Shown here piece after piece: positions 51,686 to 59,981 of a stretch of 64,000 nucleotides of DNA; the stretch's first letter is position 1; each line of letters opens with the position of its first letter. The stretch is taken from assembly GCF_000413055.1 (NCBI RefSeq), contig NZ_KE332518.1, positions 683,583 through 747,582 of the forward strand, written 5' to 3'. The translations under genes were made by a program, and so were the position numbers. The notes beneath the pieces are model-generated. The model was not told the DNA's origin. It saw only the letters and a program-made list of their open reading frames with translations, and searched no databases. This DNA is from Treponema maltophilum ATCC 51939. GTDB lineage: Bacteria; Spirochaetota; Spirochaetia; Treponematales; Treponemataceae.

Positions 51686-51702
51686 ATATATCAGTGATAT
51701 AT
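51686..51702. promoter_or_regulatory. TetR-type operator, copy 2 (structural operon)
   Basis: ATATATC AGT GATATAT, a 7-bp perfect inverted repeat with a 3-bp centre. It overlaps the -10 region of the operon promoter and matches the site in front of tetR at all but one position. Confidence 0.75.
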
Positions 51703-51722
51703 GAAACGGAAAATTTTGTCAA
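51694..51722 (-). promoter_or_regulatory. Promoter of the hydrolase-MATE operon
   Basis: A perfect TTGACA (51717-51722) and, after 17 bp, TATCAC (51694-51699) on the minus strand. The -10 lies within the operator, so repressor binding should block RNA polymerase. Confidence 0.65.
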
Positions 51723-51724
51723 GA

Positions 51725-51751
51725 CCGAACGTTCGGAACGAACGCTCGGAA
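51725..51751. repeat. Second palindromic element upstream of the -35
   Basis: CCGAACGTTCGG (51725-51736) is a perfect 12-bp palindrome, followed at a 13-bp period by the imperfect copy ACGAACGCTCGG. It abuts the -35 box and may be a second regulator site. Confidence 0.5.
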
Positions 51752-51909
51752 TACTCAACCGCATCCATTGCAACGAGAACGCGGCACGAAGTTCCCCGCG
51801 CAAACATGCGGTCAATCAGTGTGCTTCGCCCTTATCAAAAATCGTTAAATCCGCGTTTATTGTATGTGCACAATTCGTCATTGTTTTCAAAGAAGTCATA
51901 TCGTCTTCT

Positions 51910-52527
51910 TTATGTCATCTTTAGTATGCCGTCCCAGCCGCAGTTAAAAAAAACGGCGAGCTCTTTAATATACTCAAACGCTTTTTTGCGGCTCATATCG
52001 TGAGCGACCGTTTCGAACACGGCGGTAAAATACGCGCTTGTAATCATGTGGTGTAATTCGCGGCTTACCGTGCCGTCAAGTTTTCCCAGCTTACGCAAAA
52101 CGCGGTAATATTTCTCGGCAACGGATACTTCCTGTTCCACTAAATCGTGAATATAATGCTCGTACTCGGTTCCCGCGGAACGGCACACAATCAGTTTAAA
52201 AGCGTCGAAATTATCGTAAATATAATCTATAAACGTTTGGAGATATTCGGTAGACAGCTTTCTGCTGAACCGGGTTTCGCCTTTTTCAATTAAATCGAAG
52301 TGAGCTTTTTGTGCGTTTTTAAATTGCACCGCCAAACCGTCGGCAGCTTTGCAAACAAGCGCGGTAAACAGCGCTTTTTTATCGGGATAATAACCGTAAA
52401 AGGCGCCTTGGGTGAAACCCGCCTCTTTTACGATCCCGCGCAATGACGCATCTTTAAAACCTTTTGCGAGGAATTCCCGTTTTCCTATTTCCAGAATTTT
52501 TTTTTGCGTTTCCGACAGTTCGTTCAT
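51910..52527 (-). CDS. TetR family transcriptional regulator
   Basis: 205 residues from the ATG at 52525-52527; the frame upstream to 52626 runs through the operator and promoter and is rejected. The N-terminal DNA-binding domain reads KILEIGKREFLAKGFKDAS LRGIVKEAGFTQGAFYGYYPDKKALF, typical TetR; the C-terminal ligand domain is helical and not assignable. It is separated by 275 bp from the hydrolase-MATE operon on the same strand. Matching operators in front of both indicate autoregulation and control of the pump operon. Confidence 0.93.
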   Translation of the reverse strand: MNELSETQKKILEIGKREFLAKGFKDASLRGIVKEAGFTQGAFYGYYPDKKALFTALVCKAADGLAVQFKNAQKAHFDLIEKGETRFSRKLSTEYLQTFIDYIYDNFDAFKLIVCRSAGTEYEHYIHDLVEQEVSVAEKYYRVLRKLGKLDGTVSRELHHMITSAYFTAVFETVAHDMSRKKAFEYIKELAVFFNCGWDGILKMT

Positions 52528-52556
52528 CGGCTTTTTCCTCTCGGTATAATAAACGT

Positions 52557-52573
52557 ATATATCAGCGATATAT
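52557..52573. promoter_or_regulatory. TetR-type operator, copy 1 (autoregulation)
   Basis: ATATATC AGC GATATAT, the same 7-3-7 inverted repeat as at 51686, placed about 10 bp downstream of the tetR -10 box, over the expected transcription start. Confidence 0.75.
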
Positions 52574-52582
52574 TTCGACCGT

Positions 52583-52611
52583 ATAGTATAGATTCGGAAA
52601 GAGAATGTCAA
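52583..52611 (-). promoter_or_regulatory. Promoter of tetR
   Basis: A perfect TTGACA (52606-52611), a 17-bp spacer and TACTAT (52583-52588) on the minus strand; an overlapping TATACT gives a 15-bp spacer. Confidence 0.65.
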
Positions 52612-52705
52612 CTCGATTTGTTGCACACGTTATCTTGACGTATGACGGTTTCTTTTATAAAATTAAACGAAAAGCTTAAATAAAATCAATTTACGAGGTG
52701 CGAAG

Positions 52706-53725
52706 ATGAAGATGTTAAAAAAAGGTTTTATACTGACGGTAATTTTTATGTTGGCGCTGACTTCCTGCGCAAAAAAAGAAGGGCAGGGCGCGGGAGATAA
52801 TTCATCCGGCGATTCGTCGGCTGCGAAAACATCCGCCCTTTCTTCGCGGAACGCTTCGAAAGGCGCTTCAACCGGCGTTATATATGCGAACGGGACGGGG
52901 CTTTATATCGAAACCGACGACGGCAAAATGAAGTGGACGGCCGAAGCCGCGCTCGGCGATATCGCCGTGTATTTGGGCGAAAAAAAAGATGCCGTCAGAA
53001 CCGACGGCCAAAAGCGCACTTTCTTTCATATTCAATTGAACGACAAAGATTATTGGGTGCAGGACTATTCCTTTGAACCGGATACGGTACCCGCTTTTAT
53101 TTCGGCCGCGGACACCGTTTTGTATAAATCGGAATCGCTTGCGGCGATGACCGACGAAATCGTTCCGCAGTATTTAATCGTTGCGGTCTATAAAAAAAGT
53201 CTTGGAAACGCAAACAACCGTTTTTTTGAAATCGCGGCGTACAGTTCCGAATTCGTTAAGACGTGGTCGGTTAAAGAAAAATTCGTAAAGCGCGAAAACG
53301 TTGAAACGGATAAAACGAGCGTCGATGCGATGATTCTTGCGCAGGTCGCGATGGAATCGAAGAACGATACGATCCGTGCCGAGCTTTTTCAAAACGCAAT
53401 CGAAATGGGATCTTCATACAGCGACGTTATCGCCGATCTGCAATCTCTTGCCGAAATCATGATTAAAGAAGAAAACTTTCTTAAAAATATTTCCGTGGAA
53501 AAAATCAATGAAAAAGTTACCGTCACCGAGGACATAGACCTTTTGAGCATTCCCGATGAAGACAACGCGCGTATCGTGAGTATGCTCAAAGCCGATTCGT
53601 CCGCCGTTGCCACGCGAAAATATGTCGAGCAAAACGGTTTCGGTTCGGAACGGGAATGGCTGTATATCCAAAGCAAGCAAAAAAAAGGCTGGATTCAGGC
53701 GGACTTTATTAAGCGGAACGATTAA
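52706..53725 (+). CDS. Lipoprotein with SH3-like C-terminal region
   Basis: 339 residues. Signal peptide with lipobox LALTSC, then a Ser/Ala/Gly-rich linker (about 25-60). Two SH3b-like segments can be suspected: residues 60-130 (GVIYANGTGLYIETDDGKMKW, DYWVQDYSF) and the C-terminus (REWLYIQSKQKKGWIQADFI), with a helical stretch between. Such domains bind cell-wall peptides or act as protein contacts. GAGGTG precedes the ATG. Function unknown. Confidence 0.8.
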   Translation: MKMLKKGFILTVIFMLALTSCAKKEGQGAGDNSSGDSSAAKTSALSSRNASKGASTGVIYANGTGLYIETDDGKMKWTAEAALGDIAVYLGEKKDAVRTDGQKRTFFHIQLNDKDYWVQDYSFEPDTVPAFISAADTVLYKSESLAAMTDEIVPQYLIVAVYKKSLGNANNRFFEIAAYSSEFVKTWSVKEKFVKRENVETDKTSVDAMILAQVAMESKNDTIRAELFQNAIEMGSSYSDVIADLQSLAEIMIKEENFLKNISVEKINEKVTVTEDIDLLSIPDEDNARIVSMLKADSSAVATRKYVEQNGFGSEREWLYIQSKQKKGWIQADFIKRND

Positions 53726-53751
53726 ATCGTCTCCGGTGCGGACGATGTATA

Positions 53752-53877
53752 ATGCATGAAGGCCGCATTATGTACGACGTAAGCGGAGAAGAAAAAAAGA
53801 ATATCCAAGTTGCCGATCTTCTTAAAAAATTCGAAAACTCCGACGGCACGCTTAACGACCGCATGCTGCCGGGGTGA
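53752..53877 (+). CDS. Short ORF, 41 codons, possibly a remnant
   Basis: MHEGRIMYDVSGEEKKNIQV...LNDRMLPG, ending 20 bp before the next start. A TATAAT box overlaps its first ATG; a second ATG at 53770 would give 35 residues. There is no good ribosome site. It could be a degraded gene end. Low support. Confidence 0.25.
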   Translation: MHEGRIMYDVSGEEKKNIQVADLLKKFENSDGTLNDRMLPG

Positions 53878-53896
53878 GGCCGAGTAAGGAGATACT

Positions 53897-54667
53897 ATGA
53901 AAAAAACGGTATTATGCATTTTGCTATTATTGACTTTTGTGCAATTCATATTTGCCTTGCCTAATTACAATAACGGAAACGGCACTGTTTTATCGGAAAA
54001 AACGGAAAACGGAATAAAAATTACCGTGCGAAAATGTGAACTTGAAGTCGTTATCGGTAATCTATTGGATGAAAAATACAGAGATGTATATACCGCTTGT
54101 GACAAGAAAAATAAAATAGGAAAGCTGCACGATAACGATAAAGTCAAGGTTTTGCGTATGTGCAGAAAAGACTATTTGAATGAGCCGAAAAATGAAGACG
54201 GAGATATGAAAGGCGAACTATGGTATAATATAAAATCCGATACCATGGAAGGGTGGATATGTATTTATTCGGGTTATATCGCCTTCTTTCGCGATCCTTA
54301 TTTCGATAACCGCTATGAAATCCTTGAGGTTATAGAAAGTGCCGGTAAAAAATGGACGGTACGATCGATAAAACAGTCATTATCGGTATGGGAAAACTTG
54401 AATATCCGCGCCAAGCCGGGAATAAACGGAACGAATGTCGTGTATACGATACGGCCCGGTACAACCGATCCTCGGCAAACCAATGTGGAAGTCATTGCTA
54501 TAACCGAAGAACGGGACACAATCGACGGCAAAAACAATTATTGGCTAAAAATAAACTATAAGGATTTTACCGGCTGGATTTTCGGCGGTTATGCTTCGGC
54601 AGAACGCGGCGGCCTCAAATACTATATTCCGGAAGATATGGTTCATTTTGATTTAGGCTGGTATTGA
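53897..54667 (+). CDS. Secreted SH3-domain protein
   Basis: 256 residues with a signal peptide (MKKTVLCILLLLTFVQFIFA). Two bacterial SH3-like regions: one near 70-125 ending in GELWYNIKSDTMEGWICIYSGYI, and one near 160-240 with LSVWENLNIRAKPGINGTNVVYTI and NYWLKINYKDFTGWIFGGYAS, the NxRxxPxxxxxVV and GW(I) pattern of SH3b domains. AGGAG precedes the ATG. It is more AT-rich than the preceding gene and begins the AT-rich stretch that includes vapBC. Probably an envelope or wall-binding protein. Confidence 0.82.
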   Translation: MKKTVLCILLLLTFVQFIFALPNYNNGNGTVLSEKTENGIKITVRKCELEVVIGNLLDEKYRDVYTACDKKNKIGKLHDNDKVKVLRMCRKDYLNEPKNEDGDMKGELWYNIKSDTMEGWICIYSGYIAFFRDPYFDNRYEILEVIESAGKKWTVRSIKQSLSVWENLNIRAKPGINGTNVVYTIRPGTTDPRQTNVEVIAITEERDTIDGKNNYWLKINYKDFTGWIFGGYASAERGGLKYYIPEDMVHFDLGWY

Positions 54668-54696
54668 TTTTAATCGAATGTACAATTCCTAAAACG

Positions 54697-54725
54697 TTGA
54701 CAAGATACCTTGTGTGTATTACTAT
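54697..54725 (+). promoter_or_regulatory. Promoter of vapBC
   Basis: A perfect TTGACA (54697-54702), a 17-bp spacer and TACTAT (54720-54725), then GAGAGGTG and the ATG at 54745. Confidence 0.75.
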
Positions 54726-54744
54726 GTGTATAGAGAGGTGTGTT

Positions 54745-54948
54745 ATGCGAACAAATATTGTATTGAATGATGCTTTGGTTGAAGAAGCTTTTAAATATTC
54801 CGTTGATATTCGTACAAAAAAGGAACTGGTTGAAACGGCCTTAAAAGAATATGTTCAAAACAGAAAAATAAAAGATTTGCGGGAACTGAAGGGAAAAATT
54901 GTTTTTTTCGAAAATTATGATTATAAAAAAATGCGGCTGAAAAAATGA
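54745..54948 (+). CDS. vapB: VapB-type antitoxin
   Basis: 67 residues: RTNIVLNDALVEEAFKYSVDIRTKKELVETALKEYVQNRK, a ribbon-helix-helix domain of the PF09957 type, followed by a tail (FFENYDYKKMRLKK) that would cover the toxin active site. The start is the ATG with GAGGTG just upstream. Its stop overlaps the vapC ATG by 4 bp. It should repress its own promoter. Confidence 0.9.
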   Translation: MRTNIVLNDALVEEAFKYSVDIRTKKELVETALKEYVQNRKIKDLRELKGKIVFFENYDYKKMRLKK

Positions 54949-55346
54949 TTTTAGTCGATACTTCCGTTCTGATAAGTTATCTGAAAAATCAAAAAAATAA
55001 ACCTAATGAGCAATTTGACTATATTTTGGACAGACAAATCCCCTACGGCATCAATGTGTTTATCTATCAGGAAGTTTTACAGGGGGCGAGGAATCGTGCC
55101 GAATACGATTTACTTAAAGAATATTTTGAAACAATCCCTTTCTATTATTTAAAATACGGTAAAGACTCCTATGAGCAGGCTGCCCTTATGAATATCAAAT
55201 GCAGGGAAAAGGGAATAACCGTCAGAAGTACGATAGATTTATTGATAGCGCAAACGGCGATAGAAAATGATTTATACTTGTTACACAACGACAAAGATTT
55301 TATATCCATGTCAAAAATAATAAAAGAACTGAAATTATACAATTAA
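54945..55346 (+). CDS. vapC: VapC-type PIN-domain toxin ribonuclease
   Basis: 133 residues, a PIN domain with the acidic residues in place: Asp5 (ILVDTSVLISYL), Glu43 (IYQEVLQG), Asp98 (TIDLLIAQTA) and Asp116 (HNDKDF). VapC toxins cut specific RNAs, often tRNA, when the antitoxin is lost. It is in the usual coupled order with vapB in AT-rich DNA, consistent with horizontal arrival. Confidence 0.92.
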   Translation: MILVDTSVLISYLKNQKNKPNEQFDYILDRQIPYGINVFIYQEVLQGARNRAEYDLLKEYFETIPFYYLKYGKDSYEQAALMNIKCREKGITVRSTIDLLIAQTAIENDLYLLHNDKDFISMSKIIKELKLYN

Positions 55347-55359
55347 TAAAACCGCTTTT

Positions 55360-55725
55360 ATGATATCCAAGCTGAAAAACGGGTGGTTTATGTTGCAGCA
55401 GGGAGCGAAAAATGAAAAAGATCTTTATTCATTCCGTCGCTCGAATAACGGATGCTATGGTGCCGATTCAAATCCGAATTGGGTTGAAAACAATAATAAT
55501 ATCTCTTCGGAAAGTGTTTCAAAAAATTTACTTATAAAAACAAAAAATCCTTCTACAAAGGAGATTCAATTTTGGTTGTGTGATAAAATCGGAAATAATC
55601 TCAAAAGCATTTATAAATATACTGAAAAGGATTTTGTCAGATTTTATGTTGATGCAAAATTTCAAAAAATCATATTCATAAAATCAGTCGAAAACGGAAA
55701 TGCCGTGACTGAAATTGATTATTAG
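55360..55725 (+). CDS. Hypothetical protein downstream of vapBC
   Basis: 121 residues, no recognised domain, no signal peptide. The second half (KEIQFWLCDKIGNNLKSIYKYTEKDFVRFYVDAKFQKIIFI) looks like a folded beta-alpha segment; the first half is Asn-rich and irregular. There is no clear ribosome site for the ATG at 55360, and a start at 55390 is possible. It may be a truncated cargo gene moving with vapBC. AT-rich. Confidence 0.45.
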   Translation: MISKLKNGWFMLQQGAKNEKDLYSFRRSNNGCYGADSNPNWVENNNNISSESVSKNLLIKTKNPSTKEIQFWLCDKIGNNLKSIYKYTEKDFVRFYVDAKFQKIIFIKSVENGNAVTEIDY

Positions 55726-55900
55726 GGAAATTTAATGATATGAGTTCGGTATACTTTTGGGCAAAAAAATGTCCGGAATCGTTTGAGTCCGGGCGTACGT
55801 TTTTGAGCTGAGCCTTTTTTATATTTTTTTGATTTAATATGTACGCCGTTTATTACTTGTTTTTTTTCCCGTTCTGTGTTAGCCTGTAATAGGAGGTGTT

Positions 55901-56380
55901 ATGGCAGTCGGTGATGCACAGTTTCAACTTGTAACATTCCAATTAGGCGAAGAACTCTACGGTGTAAACATTATGGACGTAAAAGAGATTGTAAAAATTC
56001 AAAGCGTCCGTCCTATTCCGCACGCTCCGCATTATGTTGAAGGAATTTTTAATTTGCGCGGAGAGATTATACCGGTAATCAATCTGCATAAGCGCTTTCG
56101 CCTGGAAAAACCCGCGGAAGAAGACTACGACGCCGAAATGGGCGGTTTGGTTATTCTGAACCTTGACGGAATAAAAATCAGCATTATTATAGACAGAATT
56201 TCGCGCGTGGTGATGATTAATGCTGCGGATATAAAGCCTCCGCCTCAAATGCTTACCGGTATCGGATCGGAATACATACACGGGGTAGTGCAGCAGCAAA
56301 ATGGTTATTTGATTGTGCTCAACATTCGCAAACTGTTTGACCCCAAAGAGCTGCAAAAACTTATCAGCGCGCAAAACTGA
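55901..56380 (+). CDS. cheW: Chemotaxis coupling protein CheW
   Basis: 159 residues, the full CheW fold: FQLVTFQLGEELYGVNIMDVKEIV, IPHAPHYVEGIFNLRGEIIPVINLHKRF, VIDRISRVVMI-like strand and YIHGVVQQQNGYLIVLNIRKLF. It couples chemoreceptors to CheA. AGGAGG lies just before the ATG. Its stop overlaps the start of the DegT-like gene. No cheA is adjacent, so this is a stand-alone CheW (the second CheW of treponemes by my recollection). Confidence 0.96.
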   Translation: MAVGDAQFQLVTFQLGEELYGVNIMDVKEIVKIQSVRPIPHAPHYVEGIFNLRGEIIPVINLHKRFRLEKPAEEDYDAEMGGLVILNLDGIKISIIIDRISRVVMINAADIKPPPQMLTGIGSEYIHGVVQQQNGYLIVLNIRKLFDPKELQKLISAQN

Positions 56381-57408
56381 TGGCTATAGAAACTTTCAGC
56401 CCGACAATCCGTAGAAGGGAGATGGACGCCGTTTTAACCTGCATGGTTGAAGAAAAATTGGGGCCGGGCGAGCTTAATGCGCGCCTTATTCAGCAGGTAA
56501 AAGAAAGCTTCGGCGTAAGCGGTGCATTTGCGGTACGAAGCCCGGCGATCGCTTTAAAATACGCGCTGCGCGCGCTTGCGCTTGAAAACGGCGCTTCGGT
56601 TATGATTTCCGCTCTTGCGCCCGCATGGCAGTATTCGGCGGTAACGGAAGCGGGTTTTAACTGCATTATTTTGGACGTATCGGCCGGCACCGGACTCGTA
56701 ACCGCCGAAATCGTTGAAAAGGGCATGCGCGAAGGCGGCCGTGTTCTTGTTTTGCACGAAACGCTGGGGCAGTTGCCGGATTTTCAGAGTTTGCTTGAAT
56801 TGAATGTGCCGATTATTGAAGACATATCGCAAAGTGCGGGAGGAACCGAAGGCGGCAAAAAGGCGGGGACTTTCGGCATTTTTTCGATACTCGGCCTTGA
56901 AGAACGCGATATGCTTACCGCAGGCGGCGGGGCCGTGCTTATGGCGATGCAAAGCCGAAACTGGGCGGTTTTGCATAAGATGGCCGAAGCATCTCCTTCG
57001 ACCGATCTTTTGCCGGACATAAATGCCGCTTTGGCCTACGTTCAGCTGAAAGAATCGGGGCGCAACGAACAGATCCGCAAAGAAATGTACGAAATGTATG
57101 TGCGCGCCCTTATGCAGGGACGTCACAAAACATTTTCGGCAGCGGCCGAAGACGCGGTGTGCGCCGTGTATTCTTTTCCCGTGGTGCTTTCCGGCTCTTT
57201 TAAAGACGTTAAACAATATGCGCAAAAAAAAGATATAACGATACAGCCGGCGTACGAAAACGCGGTTGTGTCGGTTTTTAACAATCTGTGCGGCAGTTGC
57301 CGGGAGGCCGATTCGCTTTATTTGCGCTGTGCGCTTTTTCCGTTGTATCCGAGGCTCGGTTCGGCAAAGGCGCAAAAGATTGCAAAAGTGTTGGCGACGC
57401 TGCCCTAG
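56380..57408 (+). CDS. DegT/DnrJ/EryC1-fold protein lacking the PLP lysine
   Basis: 342 residues with the DegT aminotransferase layout: GAFAVRSPAIALKYALRAL, IIEDISQSAGGTEGGKKAGTFGIFSI, then GGGAVLMA. Where the family has FSFHPTKNxxTGEGG, with the Schiff-base lysine, this protein has FSILGLEERDMLTAGGG, so neither the His nor the Lys is present. It is probably not an aminotransferase; it may be a structural or sugar-binding relative, like sugar-dehydratase homologues that also lack the lysine. The overlap with cheW by one base and the following nadK-recN genes suggest one transcript. Confidence 0.8.
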   Translation: MAIETFSPTIRRREMDAVLTCMVEEKLGPGELNARLIQQVKESFGVSGAFAVRSPAIALKYALRALALENGASVMISALAPAWQYSAVTEAGFNCIILDVSAGTGLVTAEIVEKGMREGGRVLVLHETLGQLPDFQSLLELNVPIIEDISQSAGGTEGGKKAGTFGIFSILGLEERDMLTAGGGAVLMAMQSRNWAVLHKMAEASPSTDLLPDINAALAYVQLKESGRNEQIRKEMYEMYVRALMQGRHKTFSAAAEDAVCAVYSFPVVLSGSFKDVKQYAQKKDITIQPAYENAVVSVFNNLCGSCREADSLYLRCALFPLYPRLGSAKAQKIAKVLATLP

Positions 57409-57438
57409 TGCCGCAGGAGCGCACATAACGGGTATTGT

Positions 57439-58278
57439 ATGACGTGCATAGTGGTTGTAAATACATATAACAAAGCCGCCGAAAACCTGTATGCGGGTAT
57501 AGCCGAGTTTTTAACGGAAGAGGGGCATACGGTTGTGCGCTCCGATTTTTCGGGTGCCGACGTTCCCTTTCCGGCGGATACGTACGACTGCGCCGTAACC
57601 TTGGGCGGCGACGGCACCGTGCTGTACGCCGCGCGCCGCTGTGCCGCAAGCGGGAAGCCCGTCGTTCCGATCAATTTGGGGCAATTCGGCTTTATCGCGG
57701 GCATTCAGCCGGAGCATTGGCGCTCCGCCTTAAACGATTTTTTTGCCGGGCGCATGAGTTTTGCAAAGCGCTCTCTTGTCCGGGCAGACATTGTGCGCGG
57801 CGGAAAAACGGTGTATTCGGGCTGTGCCTTAAACGATGCGGTTTTGTCCGCGTCGCAGGCGTCTAAAACGGTTGAAGTCGATATCCGCACGGAGTACGCC
57901 GCTTTCGGCAAATTCAAGGCCGATGCGCTCATTGTGTCCACGTCGACCGGTTCAACCGCTTATTCGGCCGCAGCCGGCGGCCCCATCGTCGATCCGGGGC
58001 TCGATGTATTGATTTTGAATACCGTTTCGGCCTTTTCGCTTTCGAACCGGCCTTTGGTGCTTCCGGCCGACACGCAGCTTACCGTTACCGTACTGCCTCC
58101 GCGCGGCTATGATCTTATGCTCAACTGTGACGGGCAAGTGCATACGCCGATAAAAGCGGGCGACCGTATCCTTATAAAGATGGCCGAATATGCCGTGAGT
58201 CTTGCAGGCTGCGACTCGTCCGTTTTTTATGCGGCGCTCCGCTCAAAACTGAATTGGTCGGGAGGTCCCCGTGCTTGA
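57439..58278 (+). CDS. nadK: NAD kinase
   Basis: 279 residues. GGDGT at 56-60, NLGQFGFIAG, LNDAVLS and STSTGSTAYSAAAGGPIV are the ATP-NAD kinase motifs. It makes NADP. The ribosome site is weak (GGG 7 nt upstream). It overlaps recN by 8 bp. Confidence 0.95.
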   Translation: MTCIVVVNTYNKAAENLYAGIAEFLTEEGHTVVRSDFSGADVPFPADTYDCAVTLGGDGTVLYAARRCAASGKPVVPINLGQFGFIAGIQPEHWRSALNDFFAGRMSFAKRSLVRADIVRGGKTVYSGCALNDAVLSASQASKTVEVDIRTEYAAFGKFKADALIVSTSTGSTAYSAAAGGPIVDPGLDVLILNTVSAFSLSNRPLVLPADTQLTVTVLPPRGYDLMLNCDGQVHTPIKAGDRILIKMAEYAVSLAGCDSSVFYAALRSKLNWSGGPRA

Positions 58279-59980
58279 AGATATTCACATAAACGATTTT
58301 GCGTTAATCGATAAAGTGTCTTTGGAATTCGGCTCCGGCTTTACCGTTTTAAGCGGCGAAACGGGTGCGGGAAAGTCCATCTTAATCGGCGCGATTTCTT
58401 TTTTGCTCGGCGGAAAAGGCGGCGTTGAACTTATCAGAGCCGGCGCAAGCGAAGCGCGCGTAAGCGGCACCGTTAAACTCAACGTGCGCGCAAAAGGCGT
58501 ATACGCATGGCTTGGCGAGCGCGGCATTGAAGCCGAAAACGATCGGATCCTTATCCGCCGCCTCGTAAAAGACAGCGGCAAAAGCGCCGCCTGGGTGCAG
58601 GATGTTCCCGTTACGCGGCAGGAACTCGCCGAATTGACTTCGTGGCTTATAGACATTCATGGGCAGCATGAACATCAATCTTTAATGCGCACGGGCGAAC
58701 ACCGGCGCTTTTTGGATTCCTACGCGGGAATCGAAGCGGAAGTTGAACGCTTTACCGCCCTGTATTCAAAACTCGTGGAAAAACGCAATCTTTTAGCCGC
58801 CGCCGACGAATCGGAAAGCAAACGAGCCGAACGGATCGAACTTTTGCGTTTTGCCTGCGACGAAATAGCGTCTGCCCGTTTGCGTGAGGGCGAAGAAACC
58901 GAACTTGTTCAGGAAGAAAACCGTCTTTCACAGTACGAAAAACTGTACGGTGAAATAGAAAGTTTTTCAAATCTTTTAAACGGCGAAGGGGACACTGTGC
59001 TTTCTTCGCTTAAAAAAGCGAACGCGCACTTGGAACACGCTTCGCATTCGGATCCGTCGCTCGATACGCTTGCAAAACGCATGGAAACCGCTTTTTACGA
59101 ATTGAGCGATATTGCGGGGGAAGTGCGTTCCTATGCGCAATCGCTCGTGTTCGATCCGGCCCGTTTGGAAGAAGTGCAGGAACGGCTTGCCCTGTTTTTC
59201 AAACTGAAAAAAAAGTATGCGGCCTCCGTTCAAAGTCCTTTAAGCGAAGTGATCGCTTACGCGCAAAAAGCGGCCGAACAGCTTGAAGCATTGGCCGACG
59301 CCGATACGAATAAAAAAGCCCTTGCCGACGAAGTTGCCGTTTTGGAGCGGCAGGCATATAAGGATGCGACGATTATTTCGCAAAAAAGGCGTGCGGCCGC
59401 CGATAAAATGGCTCAAGAAGTTGAAGCCGTGCTTGCCGATTTGGGCATGAAAAACAGCCGTTTTTGCGTGCATATCGAACAAAAAGAAGCCGTATCGGAT
59501 GATCAAAAATGCGGCCCCTACGGAATCGACGACATTGAATTTTTAATTTCGGCCAATCCGGGCAATCCGCCCAAGCCGCTTGCAAAAATAGCTTCGGGCG
59601 GCGAATTGTCGCGCGTCATGCTTGCTTTAAAAACGGTTTTAAATCGTTCGGATATTACCGACACGCTCATTTTCGACGAAATCGATACGGGAATCGGAGG
59701 CGAAGTCGCCGTTGCGGTCGGTGCCCATTTAAAACGTTTGGCCGCCGATCGGCAAATTTTGTGCATTACGCACCTTGCCGCCATCGCCGTTTATGCCGAT
59801 ACTCAAATTAAGATAGAAAAGTCGGTGCAAAACGGCATTACGGCTACCCGCGTGTGCGAAGTGAGCGGCGAAAAGCGTGTTGAAGAAATCGCGCGTATGC
59901 TTTCAGGAGATGCGGTCAGTTCCGTATCGCTCGAACATGCCCGCACTTTGCTGAAGAGTTACGGGAGCTTCGGAGGATAA
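58271..59980 (+). CDS. recN: DNA repair protein RecN
   Basis: 569 residues, an SMC-like ATPase. N-terminal EDIHINDFALIDKVSLEF and Walker A SGETGAGKSILI; WLIDIHGQHEHQSLM; a central coiled coil; C-terminal signature KIASGGELSRVMLALK and Walker B TLIFDEIDTGIGGEVA. It acts in double-strand break repair. Start GTG at 58271 with GGGAGGT upstream, overlapping nadK. Confidence 0.96.
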   Translation: MLEDIHINDFALIDKVSLEFGSGFTVLSGETGAGKSILIGAISFLLGGKGGVELIRAGASEARVSGTVKLNVRAKGVYAWLGERGIEAENDRILIRRLVKDSGKSAAWVQDVPVTRQELAELTSWLIDIHGQHEHQSLMRTGEHRRFLDSYAGIEAEVERFTALYSKLVEKRNLLAAADESESKRAERIELLRFACDEIASARLREGEETELVQEENRLSQYEKLYGEIESFSNLLNGEGDTVLSSLKKANAHLEHASHSDPSLDTLAKRMETAFYELSDIAGEVRSYAQSLVFDPARLEEVQERLALFFKLKKKYAASVQSPLSEVIAYAQKAAEQLEALADADTNKKALADEVAVLERQAYKDATIISQKRRAAADKMAQEVEAVLADLGMKNSRFCVHIEQKEAVSDDQKCGPYGIDDIEFLISANPGNPPKPLAKIASGGELSRVMLALKTVLNRSDITDTLIFDEIDTGIGGEVAVAVGAHLKRLAADRQILCITHLAAIAVYADTQIKIEKSVQNGITATRVCEVSGEKRVEEIARMLSGDAVSSVSLEHARTLLKSYGSFGG

Positions 59981-59981
59981 G

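Noticed and set aside
53752-53877. Strong claim for a new small protein
   Set aside because: There is no ribosome site and the ATG overlaps a TATAAT box, so it is given only with low confidence.
55765-55800. Terminator after the ORF downstream of vapBC
   Set aside because: The stem is only five or six pairs around TCCGGA and the T runs are interrupted; too weak to list.
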